The notes under the pieces are model-generated. The model worked only from the letters and a program-made list of their open reading frames with translations, made no database searches and was not told the origin of the DNA. From contig DASZWQ010000149.1 in assembly GCA_035546535.1 (NCBI GenBank), forward strand, positions 1 through 35,596: DNA of 35,596 nt, in the 5' to 3' direction. The first letter of the stretch is position 1. Each line of letters opens with the position of its first letter. The DNA is from Pirellulales bacterium (GTDB lineage Bacteria; Planctomycetota; Planctomycetia; Pirellulales; JACPPG01). Made by a program: the position numbers and the translations under genes. This document shows, one piece after another, positions 15,290 through 23,135 of this stretch.

Positions 15290-17008
15290 TCAGGCAGACG
15301 CCGGTTGGTCGGCTTGTCGATCGAACAACCAGGATATCAGCCGCTCGTCGGGAGGTCGCGTGGCTAAGCTGACCAACACGCCCGAGACGAATGATACCAA
15401 TAGCCCCCACACGATCGGCTCCAATCCTAACAAGTAGTACGCGCGAAACGCGGTGTCGGGCCCGATTCCTTGATCGTATCCTTGAAAGGCGCGGACCCAG
15501 CCGACGCCAAACAGCGAAAGCATCGTGGCCGATCCGGCAAACATGGCCACAATGGCTCCCGGCACGGTCGCGCGGCGCCAATACGCCGCCATGACGGCCG
15601 GCACGAGCAGCGTGGCCGCGATCGTCGACGTGCTGAAAACCACGAGCGCCTGCAAGTACTTCACCGGGTAGATATTCAGGCCGAAGGACAACAGCCCGAA
15701 AAAGATCATCACCGCTTGCGACACGCGCTGAATCTCGATCTGTCCGGCGCGCGGCCGCAAGAATTGCAAGTACACGTCGCGCACCACGCCCGAGGCGATC
15801 ACGACCAAGTACGTACTGACCGTGGCCATCACGGCGCCAAAGGGCGCCGCCAGGATCAAGCCGCTAAGGAACGAGCCCCCGGGAAGATGGCTCGTCGACG
15901 AAAGGGCCAATCGCGGGATCACTTCGTCGGGCTTGTCGAGCGCCGGAAAGATCGAGCGCGCGTGGACGCAAATCACGAGCAGCGGCAAATAAATGAACGT
16001 GTTGTAGATGCTCAACAGCACGATCGAGCGCCGGATGGTCGGCGTATCGTGCGAGGCCATCAAGCGGACCAGGCCCGCCGGCGATCCCACGCCGCCGAAA
16101 ATCCACAAGACAAAGAACGAAAACGCCAGGCTGATCGGCAAAAACTGCCTTCCCTCGGGCGAGTAGCCTGGCCCGAACGCATATTCCGGGCCGGTGGCCG
16201 CCACGGCATCGACCGTGGCCTGCTGCATCGGCGCCCCGGGCACGAGCGGCACGACCAACAAAAACAAGAGGATGACGCCGAAGAACATCAAGATGCTTTG
16301 GAACAAGTCGGTCCACACCGATGCCAGGAACCCGCCGATGAGCGTGTAACCCACCACGGTGAGTGAAAAGACCGTGAGGCCGATGATATGCTCCCAATCG
16401 ATCGTGGATGTCTTAGCGGCCTCGTTTGCCGCACCAGCCTCGCCGGCCGACGACGTTGCAGCCGCGGCCGTGCTCGTGTCGTCTTCCGCCAGCACCAGCG
16501 ACTTCGCGCCGGGCAGTGTCAGCTTCATGACGATGGCGCCGGCCTTGAACTGCGCGACCATCATCGACGACATGAACAAGATGATGAATAGCGAGGAAAT
16601 CAGCCCCACGGCTGAGCTGCCGAAACGAATGCGCAGCAAATCCGGTATGGTGATCGCGCCGGTGCGGCGCGAAAGCTGGGCGAAGCGCTTGCCCAGCACG
16701 CCGAAGCCCGTGATCGGCACCACCATGTAGCTGCCGATCCACACGGCCACGACCCAGCCGTGCGAATAAACGAACGACGGGTAGCCCATGAACGTGCCAC
16801 CGCTTTGCACCGTGGCGGTCAGCGCCAGGGCCCACGCGCCCAGCCCGCGATTCCCCAGGAAGTAGCCTTTCAGGAATTGGCCCTTCTTGATGGCGCGCTG
16901 GGCCATCGTGCCGAGCCATACCGAAATGAAGATGACGATCAGCAGGGCCAGGATCGCTCCCGAACCTGGCCCTTCGGCAATGCTCTGCGCGGCGGCAGCG
17001 TCACCCAT
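15290..17008 (-). CDS. Sodium:solute symporter (SSS family, PanF-like)
   Basis: This is a sodium-driven uptake transporter of the SSS family, 572 residues, with about thirteen membrane helices. The N-terminal helix is followed by GYFLGNRGLGAWALALTATVQSGGTFMGYP, the family's sodium-site region, and then TIPDLLRIRFG, GYTLIGGFLASVWTDLFQ and LAAPFGAVMATVSTYLVV. A polar Ala/Ser/Glu-rich insert (about residues 173-204) breaks the TM5-TM6 region. The small YhdT-like gene just upstream overlaps its start by 8 nt, an arrangement known for pantothenate permease panF and yhdT, which points to a pantothenate or other small-acid symporter. The start is the ATG at 17008. Confidence 0.9.
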   Translation of the reverse strand: MGDAAAAQSIAEGPGSGAILALLIVIFISVWLGTMAQRAIKKGQFLKGYFLGNRGLGAWALALTATVQSGGTFMGYPSFVYSHGWVVAVWIGSYMVVPITGFGVLGKRFAQLSRRTGAITIPDLLRIRFGSSAVGLISSLFIILFMSSMMVAQFKAGAIVMKLTLPGAKSLVLAEDDTSTAAAATSSAGEAGAANEAAKTSTIDWEHIIGLTVFSLTVVGYTLIGGFLASVWTDLFQSILMFFGVILLFLLVVPLVPGAPMQQATVDAVAATGPEYAFGPGYSPEGRQFLPISLAFSFFVLWIFGGVGSPAGLVRLMASHDTPTIRRSIVLLSIYNTFIYLPLLVICVHARSIFPALDKPDEVIPRLALSSTSHLPGGSFLSGLILAAPFGAVMATVSTYLVVIASGVVRDVYLQFLRPRAGQIEIQRVSQAVMIFFGLLSFGLNIYPVKYLQALVVFSTSTIAATLLVPAVMAAYWRRATVPGAIVAMFAGSATMLSLFGVGWVRAFQGYDQGIGPDTAFRAYYLLGLEPIVWGLLVSFVSGVLVSLATRPPDERLISWLFDRQADQPASA

Positions 17009-17318
17009 CGTGCTGCTCCCGCGGCTGGAACGGATCCGCGTCCTCGTCCTGGTCGTTGGTTCCCAGATCCTCGTCGCGCATGAATCCGAACGCGAACCAG
17101 ATCGAGACGACGATACACGCGAGCCAGGGCACGACGACCCCCCAGAAGATCCAATCGGGGAACCACAGCACGAAGGTCAGCGATTCGGCCGTCCGCCCGT
17201 AGCCATAGAGCGCCGCGTAGCCGACGGACCAAACCGTGGCCGCGACCCAGACAATCGCCGCCACGAGCGCCTCGCGCCGCGCGCTAACAAACACCGGATC
17301 TTCGGCAGGACGAGACAT
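17001..17318 (-). CDS. YhdT/DUF997-like small membrane protein, partner of the SSS symporter
   Basis: This 105-residue protein has two hydrophobic helices (about 19-40 and 55-77) and a C-terminal acidic tail (DEDLGTNDQDEDADPF). Size, helix pattern, the FFxxW-like segment and the acidic end agree with the DUF997/YhdT family, found next to panF-type symporters; I infer membership from this and from context. Its stop (17001-17003) lies 8 nt inside the symporter gene, so the two are translationally coupled. Its function in the transporter is unknown; it may aid folding or assembly. Confidence 0.75.
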   Translation of the reverse strand: MSRPAEDPVFVSARREALVAAIVWVAATVWSVGYAALYGYGRTAESLTFVLWFPDWIFWGVVVPWLACIVVSIWFAFGFMRDEDLGTNDQDEDADPFQPREQHDG

Positions 17319-17626
17319 TCGAGCGCTTCGCGTTGGCGAGGTTACAGGCTAGAGGCGGGAAATCCGGGCGGGCGAGACTCACATGGTAAACGACGGAAGG
17401 TGCCGAGAGCAAATGCGTGGCAGAAATAGCGCCGGGTGGATTAGCCTGTTGCATTGGCGCAGTAAGAAAGTTTCCTCTCCCTTCGGGAGAGGGTTAGGGT
17501 GAGGGCATTCAAGGTCGAGGCTGCCGATCCCCTCACCCCAGCCCTCTCCCGAAGGGAGAGGGAGTTCCAGGCGCGCGAGCGAGATTGTCCTAGAACTCAG
17601 ACGTTTGCCACCATTAAAATCGAGAA
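17319..17626. other. Intergenic stretch upstream of the YhdT-like gene and the zinc-ribbon gene
   Basis: These 308 nt hold the 88-bp inverted repeat (17474-17561) and otherwise no coding sequence that I can support. Promoters for the divergent genes on either side must lie here, but no clear -35/-10 pair is visible. Confidence 0.4.
17474..17561. repeat. 88-bp inverted repeat with 32-bp arms
   Basis: The arms at 17474-17505 and 17530-17561 are reverse complements at 30 of 32 positions; the two differences would both form G-U pairs in RNA. The loop is 24 nt. Each arm also contains its own palindrome, CCTCTCCC-TTC-GGGAGAGG. The element lies in the 308-nt gap between the YhdT-like gene (diverging leftwards) and the broken zinc-ribbon gene, and no terminator or promoter is needed exactly there. 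A shorter relative of the same CCCTCACCC motif occurs at 19007-19043. It is most likely a dispersed repeat of the REP or small mobile type. Confidence 0.8.
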
Positions 17627-17944
17627 ATGGCGCGCAAACGATTGAACCCCGAGAATCGGCGGACATCTGCCCAAGGCATAATGCGTTGGTCTCAGACGGA
17701 TAAGGCCGATGCCGAGGCGATTGCTAACCTCGTTGCGAGCGGCCAAATCCTTCCAGCAATCGTCCGCTAAAGAGAACTACATGGCATCGGGCTCGCGGAT
17801 GCCAAACGCGCCATTTACGAGTTGAAAAAGAGCATGGCCCCGGTAGGGTTCTGCCCATTCTGCGATGAGCAACTCTGCAGCGTGAAGGCTGAACAGTGCG
17901 TAAATTGCGGCGCGGACTGGCACGACAAAGCCCGCCCGGAATGA
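17627..17944 (+). pseudogene. L7/L12 C-terminal-like and zinc-ribbon protein gene broken by an in-frame TAA
   Basis: One reading frame runs from ATG 17627 to the TGA at 17942-17944 but is cut by a TAA at 17768-17770 after 47 codons. Across the stop the frame reads ILPAIVR-stop-RELHGIGLADAKRAI. This aligns without gaps to the ribosomal L7/L12 C-terminal helix-turn ([20 protein letters not shown]), with the stop on a residue that is often Val or Tyr in related proteins; one base change from a TAC or TAT tyrosine codon would give TAA. The last 37 residues carry a zinc ribbon, CPFC-x11-CVNC. Proteins combining an L7/L12-like segment and a zinc ribbon are small, poorly known bacterial proteins. 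It could be a true pseudogene, a sequencing error, or two pieces; an internal ATG at 17834 could express the ribbon alone. Confidence 0.6.
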
Positions 17945-17979
17945 AACCCACACCGGCGCGCCTAACGCGACGTCTCGCG

Positions 17980-18957
17980 TTACCCCAACGCCCGCTTCAC
18001 CGCCGCGCGCATCTTGTCGAGCCCTGTGCGGGCGACCAGCAAGGCATCCTGGTTCCAGTACTCGGCGTTGAACAGTTCCAGCGACAAAACGCCGCGGTAA
18101 CCGATATCGCGGAGCGTGCGCAAGATTTCATCCAACGGCGCTACGCCGTCACCTGGGAAGACGCGCTGCGCGTCCTTGATCTCGGCACGCGGCGGCGCGG
18201 CAGGGTAATCGTTGAAATGAAAGACGTGCATCGCCGAACCGGCGAGCAGCTTCAACCCTTCGATCTGCGAGCCCCCTTTGTACAGGTGATACACGTCGGC
18301 CAGGATGCAGGCGTTCGGCTGCCCGCAGTTCATGGCCACTTGCGCGGCCTCGCCCAGCGTGCCGAGCGTTTTCGAGAAGCCCCACACCTCGACCTGCGGC
18401 ACGACGCCCATCTTGTTGCCCAGCGCCAGTAGCTCGCCGTAGCGCTCGGCCGCCTTGTGCAGATCGAGCCCCGTGACGTCCGTGGCTCCGGCAGGCGGCG
18501 CGGCCAGGCGCGTGCCGCCGATGGCCGCTACGAGCTCCATGTTCCGCCGCGCTTCTTCCAAGGCTTTGGCCCGTCGGGCATCGTCATCGACGATCCAGTC
18601 GAAAAAGCCGATCACACTGTCGACGCGCAATCCGACATCGCGAAATCGCTTGGCCAGGTCCGCGAGCTTGCCCCCCTCTTTGACATAATCATCGATCTCG
18701 CGGATCCAGGGCTCGATCGATTGATAGCCGGCCCGGGCGACGATATCGATTTCCTGCGTCAGCGTGAGTTTCTGGCCGCGGATCGTGCTGGTGTTGAACC
18801 CGTAAAGGAATGGCTCGGCGTCCGACGTTTTGGTGGCGGTACTCTGGGGGGCAGTGGCCGGGCGTTCGGCCGCGGCGGCGCGAGCGCCCGATAGGGCAGC
18901 TCCCACGGCGAATCCAGTCTGGGCGAGCATCGTACGGCGTCTCAGAGGGCGTTCCAT
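17980..18957 (-). CDS. Tat-exported sugar phosphate isomerase/epimerase-like TIM-barrel protein
   Basis: This 325-residue protein of the xylose isomerase-like TIM-barrel family (AP endonuclease 2 superfamily) probably acts on a sugar or inositol derivative outside the cytoplasm. The N-terminus has a Tat-type signal: R7-R8-T-M-L, a hydrophobic stretch and an Ala-rich cleavage area (to about residue 31). Barrel motifs include YQSIEPWI, VPQVEVWGFSKTLG (metal-site Glu in VEVW), ADVYHLYKGG, HVFHFNDYPA and GVLSLELFN, which supply the usual Glu, Asp and His metal ligands. Family members are abundant in planctomycetes and the substrate is not predictable. A 9-bp inverted repeat lies between this gene and the hydrolase gene. 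Confidence 0.88.
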   Translation of the reverse strand: MERPLRRRTMLAQTGFAVGAALSGARAAAAERPATAPQSTATKTSDAEPFLYGFNTSTIRGQKLTLTQEIDIVARAGYQSIEPWIREIDDYVKEGGKLADLAKRFRDVGLRVDSVIGFFDWIVDDDARRAKALEEARRNMELVAAIGGTRLAAPPAGATDVTGLDLHKAAERYGELLALGNKMGVVPQVEVWGFSKTLGTLGEAAQVAMNCGQPNACILADVYHLYKGGSQIEGLKLLAGSAMHVFHFNDYPAAPPRAEIKDAQRVFPGDGVAPLDEILRTLRDIGYRGVLSLELFNAEYWNQDALLVARTGLDKMRAAVKRALG

Positions 18958-19006
18958 GAAGTGATTGTCCAGGCAGGGTAATGCATAAAGCCACGCTCCA
19001 TCCTAA

Positions 19007-19043
19007 CCCTCACCCGGAACTTCCGAAGAGGGCAGGGTGAGGG
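19007..19043. repeat. Short inverted repeat related to the 88-bp element
   Basis: CCCTCACCC (19007-19015) and GGGTGAGGG (19035-19043) are perfect 9-bp arms with a 19-nt loop that includes GAAGAGGGCA. The arms are the same motif as the inner ends of the repeat at 17474-17561, so this looks like a degenerate relative. It lies between the hydrolase stop (19051) and the TIM-barrel gene, where it could also act as a terminator. Confidence 0.6.
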
Positions 19044-19050
19044 GAGGCAC

Positions 19051-20154
19051 TCACGGCACCTGCCGGGTCGGCGTGTGCCCGAGAACTTTATCGATGAAGC
19101 GATACGCCTCGCGGCGCGTCTCGTCGGGAAAATCGTGGCCGCAATCAGGATAGCGAACTTGCAAGCGGTCGCGAGCCCCCAGCAGTTCGTACACTTTGCC
19201 GGCTTCGGCGATCGCTTTTTTCACTCCGCCTACGTCGAAGTTACTGTCGTCGAGCGGCGAATTCGAGAAGAACGCTCGCGGCGCGAGCGCGGCGACTACC
19301 TCGTAAAAGTCGAAGGGAACGCGGTCGGGGTCCAGGTTGTACTTGTCGCGCAACAGCGGCATGTACCGGTCACTCGTCCAGCCCTCGAGCTTGCCGCCGT
19401 AATAGTCATGGAACGGAGTCCAGCCGCAACTGGACACGATGACCTTCAGACGCTCGTCGAACACGCCGACGAACATGGCGTTGTGTCCGCCCAGTGAATG
19501 TCCGATCACCCCCAGCCGCGCGGGATCGACATCGTCGCGAGCCACGAGCAAATCGACGGCGCGCATGTGATTGCAGATCCCCTTCATCGTACCCGAGACG
19601 TAATTATCGGACTGGAAATCATACTTCTGCGAGTCGCCGAACGACGGATAGTCGGGCGCAATCACCACGTAGCCCCGCGCGGCCAGTTCCGCGGCGTACG
19701 CCTGGTGCAGCGACTTGCCGTAGCCGGCGACTTCTCCCTTGCCGATCGTCGACGTCTGGTGTAATGCCAGCACCGCCGGTTGGCGTGTCTTGCCGGATGC
19801 CGACGGCACGTACAGATACGCGGCCACACGGTCACCGTCGCCTGTATTGAACGTGATCGTTTGCCGGCGCACGTCTCCCGGCTCGACGATCTCGTCGCGA
19901 ACTTCGATGGCGAGCGGTGGCAAATTGTTCCGATCCGGTAGCGGCCCCATCGCCTCTTGCATGCCACGGAGAATATGCCGCCGGCGTATGGCCCAATCCT
20001 GGGCGGTTTTTACTTCGTGCTCGTTGCCGTGATCGTCGAGATAGACCAACAGCCTGGCGTGATCACGGTATGCAGTCGGCTCGGCGGCCCGCGCGTGCGC
20101 AAAAGTGCATAGCAGAGCCGCGCCAGCGATCGCCGCCTGAATCACGTTTGGCAT
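19051..20154 (-). CDS. Exported alpha/beta hydrolase (dienelactone hydrolase or acetyl-xylan-esterase-like)
   Basis: This 367-residue secreted serine hydrolase starts at ATG 20154, where the signal peptide begins (hydrophobic to about residue 24, ending ARAAEPT); an in-frame extension upstream has no signal-like character. The nucleophile elbow is IGHSLGGHNAMF and the catalytic His probably lies in CGHDFPDETRREAYRFID. Between them are LALHQTSTIGKGEVAG, which forms an oxyanion-hole-like segment, and YVVIAPDYPSFGDS. This form (PF12715-like) is common in planctomycetes and is often annotated as a carbohydrate or plant-polymer esterase; the substrate is unknown. GGGAAG about 10 nt upstream is the likely ribosome site. 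Confidence 0.87.
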   Translation of the reverse strand: MPNVIQAAIAGAALLCTFAHARAAEPTAYRDHARLLVYLDDHGNEHEVKTAQDWAIRRRHILRGMQEAMGPLPDRNNLPPLAIEVRDEIVEPGDVRRQTITFNTGDGDRVAAYLYVPSASGKTRQPAVLALHQTSTIGKGEVAGYGKSLHQAYAAELAARGYVVIAPDYPSFGDSQKYDFQSDNYVSGTMKGICNHMRAVDLLVARDDVDPARLGVIGHSLGGHNAMFVGVFDERLKVIVSSCGWTPFHDYYGGKLEGWTSDRYMPLLRDKYNLDPDRVPFDFYEVVAALAPRAFFSNSPLDDSNFDVGGVKKAIAEAGKVYELLGARDRLQVRYPDCGHDFPDETRREAYRFIDKVLGHTPTRQVP

Positions 20155-20332
20155 GTCTCGAAGCTTCCCAAGCGGACAAAGGAACAAGCTTGGGGCGGGC
20201 ACTTCGAAGCGACACGATCGCCGCAAGCCTGGACGAGTGTACCACGCGACCGATCCCGATTCTTGCACGGCGCACAAGCGCCGGCGCACACGCGAATGAG
20301 AAGGCCGCGCGAAAATCGGCCCAGGGCCGAGT

Positions 20333-21340
20333 TCAGTCAGCCCGGCGATAGCGACGGAACGACACGCTTAGAACCCAGGCCGCCAGTCCCGCCCCGACCA
20401 GCGCCAGGCTTCCCGGCTCGGGCACCACGGCCCGGATCTGACTGCCGTACACGGACAGGTCGGCGATGACCGTCGCGGTATCAAAGACCGCGACGTTGGC
20501 AATCTGGTTCGAGGCAGCGGGCGTTACGGCATCGATCATGCCGGACAGATACCATTGGCCGCCGACTTTCTCGAACACCCCGCCGCCCGAATCGCCGGTC
20601 GTGGCCTGGAATTCGTTCGGCGTGCCGTTCTGATCGAACTGCGTCAAGAATGAACTGACGTAGACCGGAGTCGTCGGCCCGACGTTCGCAATGACGTTGG
20701 TTTGCGAGACCGCATTATCGCCCCAGCGCATGGTGTGGGTCGAGTTGGTCGGAAAGAGCGCGTACCCAGAATAGGAGGCGTTCTGGGGGGTGGTCGTGTT
20801 CCAATTCGAGTCCCAGTACGTGATCGATGAGTAGCGGTCCACGCCGCGGCCGATGCCGACGACCGTTGCCCCCACCGATGGCGCGCTAGACGCGATATCA
20901 AGCCGCGGCAAGTTGGGCAGTCCGAGCGGCGACGACGCGGGATCGATCTTGTAAAGAATCAAATCGCTGTTGTGCCCGGCGCCGGGTCCCGTGGGATTCG
21001 TGAGGATGACCCCCGAATTCGGCACGATGCTGTAAGTGGCTGAATCGATCTGATTGGGATTCGCGCGATCGGGGAAATTGAAAGTCGTATTGCCGAGCGT
21101 CACGTGGGCCGCGGAAAGGACCCAACCATCGCCTTGGCTGTCGGTCCCCAGGTAGATGGCCGACGCGGTGCCCACGGCGCCGACGTTATAGAAGCCGGGG
21201 TCGTCCGCCGGCGGAGAAGTATTGACGTTCGCGTCACTGGTGTTGGCATAATCGCCGGCCACGATCACGGCCGACGCCACCTGGCATAACAGGAACGCAA
21301 ACAGAATGCCGAGAAAGCTGCACGCACTGGTCCGTCTCAT
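20333..21340 (-). CDS. PEP-CTERM trypsin-like serine protease (paralogue without dockerin)
   Basis: This is an exported chymotrypsin-fold (S1) protease of 335 residues. A signal peptide spans 1-24. The catalytic triad is visible as VLSAAHV (H79), HNSDLILYKI (D126) and TGDSGGGVF (S251). The C-terminus has a PEP-CTERM signal: VPEP at 306-309, a hydrophobic helix and an RRYRR cluster, so exosortase processing and surface or extracellular-matrix association are expected. The gene at 21529-22785 is a paralogue sharing long blocks (VIVAGDF/Y..NVNT, DPGFYNVGA, NSGV, VDR, RWGDN), so this is a tandem duplication. The start is ATG 21340. It lacks the dockerin pair of its sister. The substrate is unknown; the natural target may be another surface protein. 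Confidence 0.9.
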   Translation of the reverse strand: MRRTSACSFLGILFAFLLCQVASAVIVAGDYANTSDANVNTSPPADDPGFYNVGAVGTASAIYLGTDSQGDGWVLSAAHVTLGNTTFNFPDRANPNQIDSATYSIVPNSGVILTNPTGPGAGHNSDLILYKIDPASSPLGLPNLPRLDIASSAPSVGATVVGIGRGVDRYSSITYWDSNWNTTTPQNASYSGYALFPTNSTHTMRWGDNAVSQTNVIANVGPTTPVYVSSFLTQFDQNGTPNEFQATTGDSGGGVFEKVGGQWYLSGMIDAVTPAASNQIANVAVFDTATVIADLSVYGSQIRAVVPEPGSLALVGAGLAAWVLSVSFRRYRRAD

Positions 21341-21436
21341 TGGCGTTTCTCAACCGATGTGTAACGCTGCGAGGCCCGGCTAACTGACGTTTCCGAAGCC
21401 CGATACAACTTGGAACGGCTCAGACCGAGCCCGGAA

Positions 21437-21455
21437 TACCGTCTAATTGACGGTA
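21437..21455. promoter_or_regulatory. Perfect 19-nt palindrome in front of the PEP-CTERM protease gene
   Basis: TACCGTC-TAATT-GACGGTA has perfect 7-bp arms around a 5-nt AT-rich centre. It sits about 97 nt upstream of the start codon of the protease gene at 20333-21340 and after the stop of the paralogous gene. The form is that of a repressor or activator operator, but no regulator is known. It could also be the 3' stem of the upstream gene, although a short AT-rich stem without a run of U makes that weaker. An exact match is not seen upstream of the paralogue. Confidence 0.4.
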
Positions 21456-21528
21456 ACAAAAGGCTTTACAGCGGTCAAATTTTTTTCGCCAGTTTTTGGC
21501 CGCAAATGGATCATACCACCAGCGCGAC

Positions 21529-22785
21529 TTATGACAAGCCGGTCTGGCTCTTCAGGCCGCGGCATTTTTGCAAACGATGAACGCACCAAAGGAGGGCGCC
21601 ACCGACGATCGCCAGAATCACGGCTTTTGGCTCAGGCACATTGGTCCCCCCTTGCGCTCCCACAGCCTCGGACGTATTGCCCGCTTGCCTTGGCCAGTTG
21701 GAAGAAATGAGCGCCAAGTCCTGGGAGTTGACGATGCCGTCGCCGTTCACGTCCCCGGCAATACCAGTGCCGGTGGCCAACCAGTTCGAGGAAACGATGG
21801 CCAGATCCTGCGTGTTCACGATTCCATCACCGTTCAGGTCCCCGAACAGGGGCACATGGGCCAGAATCTCCGATCGATAGAAGGAAATGTCGGTCAAGAT
21901 CGAAGTATCGCCAAAAGCTGCCGTCCAACTGTTTCCATTCGTCGAGAACGGCTGACCGTTCACCAGGCCGATGCTGTCAATCATGCCGCTAAGCATCCAA
22001 ACGCCGCCGACGTTCGTGAACACCGCGCCCCCCGAATCGCCGGTCGTCACTTGAAACTCGTTGGGCGAGGCCCCCGAGCCGGAATTGAACGTGGTTTGAA
22101 ATGCCTGAATCCAGCGCGGGTCACTGACCGTCCCCACGTTGAATGGCGAACTCGTGGCCGAAACGGTGTTGTCGCCCCACCTCATCACCTGGGGACCGGT
22201 CGTTATGTAACCTGAATGGCTTGCCAGCGCCTGCGTTGTCGTGTTCCAGACCGGTAGTGTGTTGTCCCAGTAAGTCAGCGTGCTGGCTCGATCGACACCT
22301 CGACCGACCGCGACCACATTCGTGCCGATCGTTGGCGAAGTAGAGTCCAACAACAACTGTGGCAGGTTCGGAGCGCCGAATGACGACGACGTGGGATCAA
22401 TCTTATAGAGAAACAGGTCACTAATCGTGCCCGCATGTTCTCCGGACGGATTCGTGATCAAGACCCCAGAGTTGGGGACGACGCTGTAGGTCGCCGTGTC
22501 CAGTTGCGAGGGATTGCCAGGATCGGGAAACGAGAACGTCGTAGCGCCCACGGTCACGTGCGATGCCGTCAACACCCAATCGTTGCCCAGGTAGATGGCC
22601 GATGCGCTCCCCGTGGCCCCCACGTTGTAGAAGCCGGGGTCGCTGGGAGGCGGAGTCGTGTTGACGTTCGTATCCGAGCCGTTTTGGAAATCGCCGGCCA
22701 CGATCACGGCCATGGCCGCGCAGGGATACACCACCAGCAAGACCGCTGTAAGAGCGGCGCTCAACAGATTTCGGCCACCTATCAT
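21529..22785 (-). CDS. PEP-CTERM trypsin-like serine protease with two dockerin-type repeats
   Basis: This is the sister of the neighbouring protease, 418 residues from the ATG at 22785, which has GGAG about 10 nt upstream. A signal peptide (about 1-26) is followed by an S1 protease domain with VLTASHV (H76), ISDLFLYKID (D123) and TTGDSGGAVF (S251). Residues 315-365 form two type I dockerin-like calcium loops, each D-x-NGDGIVN-x-QDLA followed by SSNW. A second exported-protein signal follows: VPEP (383-386), a hydrophobic helix and a basic CRG cluster. The dockerin pair suggests tethering to a cohesin-like or other partner; in planctomycetes dockerin domains are frequent without classic cellulosomes. 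An open frame extends upstream of 22785 but does not look like protein sequence. Confidence 0.9.
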   Translation of the reverse strand: MIGGRNLLSAALTAVLLVVYPCAAMAVIVAGDFQNGSDTNVNTTPPPSDPGFYNVGATGSASAIYLGNDWVLTASHVTVGATTFSFPDPGNPSQLDTATYSVVPNSGVLITNPSGEHAGTISDLFLYKIDPTSSSFGAPNLPQLLLDSTSPTIGTNVVAVGRGVDRASTLTYWDNTLPVWNTTTQALASHSGYITTGPQVMRWGDNTVSATSSPFNVGTVSDPRWIQAFQTTFNSGSGASPNEFQVTTGDSGGAVFTNVGGVWMLSGMIDSIGLVNGQPFSTNGNSWTAAFGDTSILTDISFYRSEILAHVPLFGDLNGDGIVNTQDLAIVSSNWLATGTGIAGDVNGDGIVNSQDLALISSNWPRQAGNTSEAVGAQGGTNVPEPKAVILAIVGGALLWCVHRLQKCRGLKSQTGLS

Positions 22786-23133
22786 CCCCAAGGTTCTCCT
22801 ACTCCACCATCGCCGGACCGATCGCCGTTTCCTCGAACGGTGACCATGACGCGAGCACTTCTTGTGCAGTCGTGGTAGAGCAAGCCGGGCATACAAGAGC
22901 GAACGCCCGGCGCATTTCCCATTCTTGGGAGCCGCCCGCCCAAAACGACCAACCTGTTCCGTTCCACTCGACAGTACCGAACGGCAGAAAGCGAAGCAAG
23001 AATTCTTTCGCGTGAACGGAGTCGAGGCGGGCCCACGGCGGCGCGACGCGTCACATGTATCGCTTTTGTTTGGCGCCTGACCCACTGCAGAGGGGGCATT
23101 GCGTTTTGTTCCATTTGGGGAAGGTCATGCCCC
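22786..23133. other. Intergenic region between rluA-type gene and dockerin protease
   Basis: These 348 nt lie between the end of the pseudouridine synthase gene and the start of the protease gene on the minus strand. I find no gene that I can support: open frames here have composition unlike proteins. The stretch must contain the protease promoter. An inverted repeat at 23091-23135 at its right edge overlaps the pseudouridine synthase stop. Confidence 0.35.
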
Positions 23134-23135
23134 CT
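23091..23135 (-). terminator. Possible terminator hairpin at the 3' end of the pseudouridine synthase gene
   Basis: AGGGGGCAT (23091-23099) and ATGCCCCCT (23127-23135) are perfect 9-bp arms with a 27-nt loop. The right arm overlaps the stop codon of the gene (23134-23136 on the minus strand). There is no clear U run after the stem in the direction of transcription, so this may be a rho-independent-like or processing stem. Confidence 0.35.

Noticed and set aside
17724..17951. A 75-codon minus-strand frame across the broken zinc-ribbon gene
   Set aside because: The plus-strand frame shows the L7/L12-like segment and four zinc-binding cysteines; the minus-strand translation shows nothing.
22786..23114. 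Small open frames on both strands between the protease and pseudouridine synthase genes
   Set aside because: They overlap one another, have Arg/Pro-rich composition and no ribosome sites; the stretch is better called intergenic.
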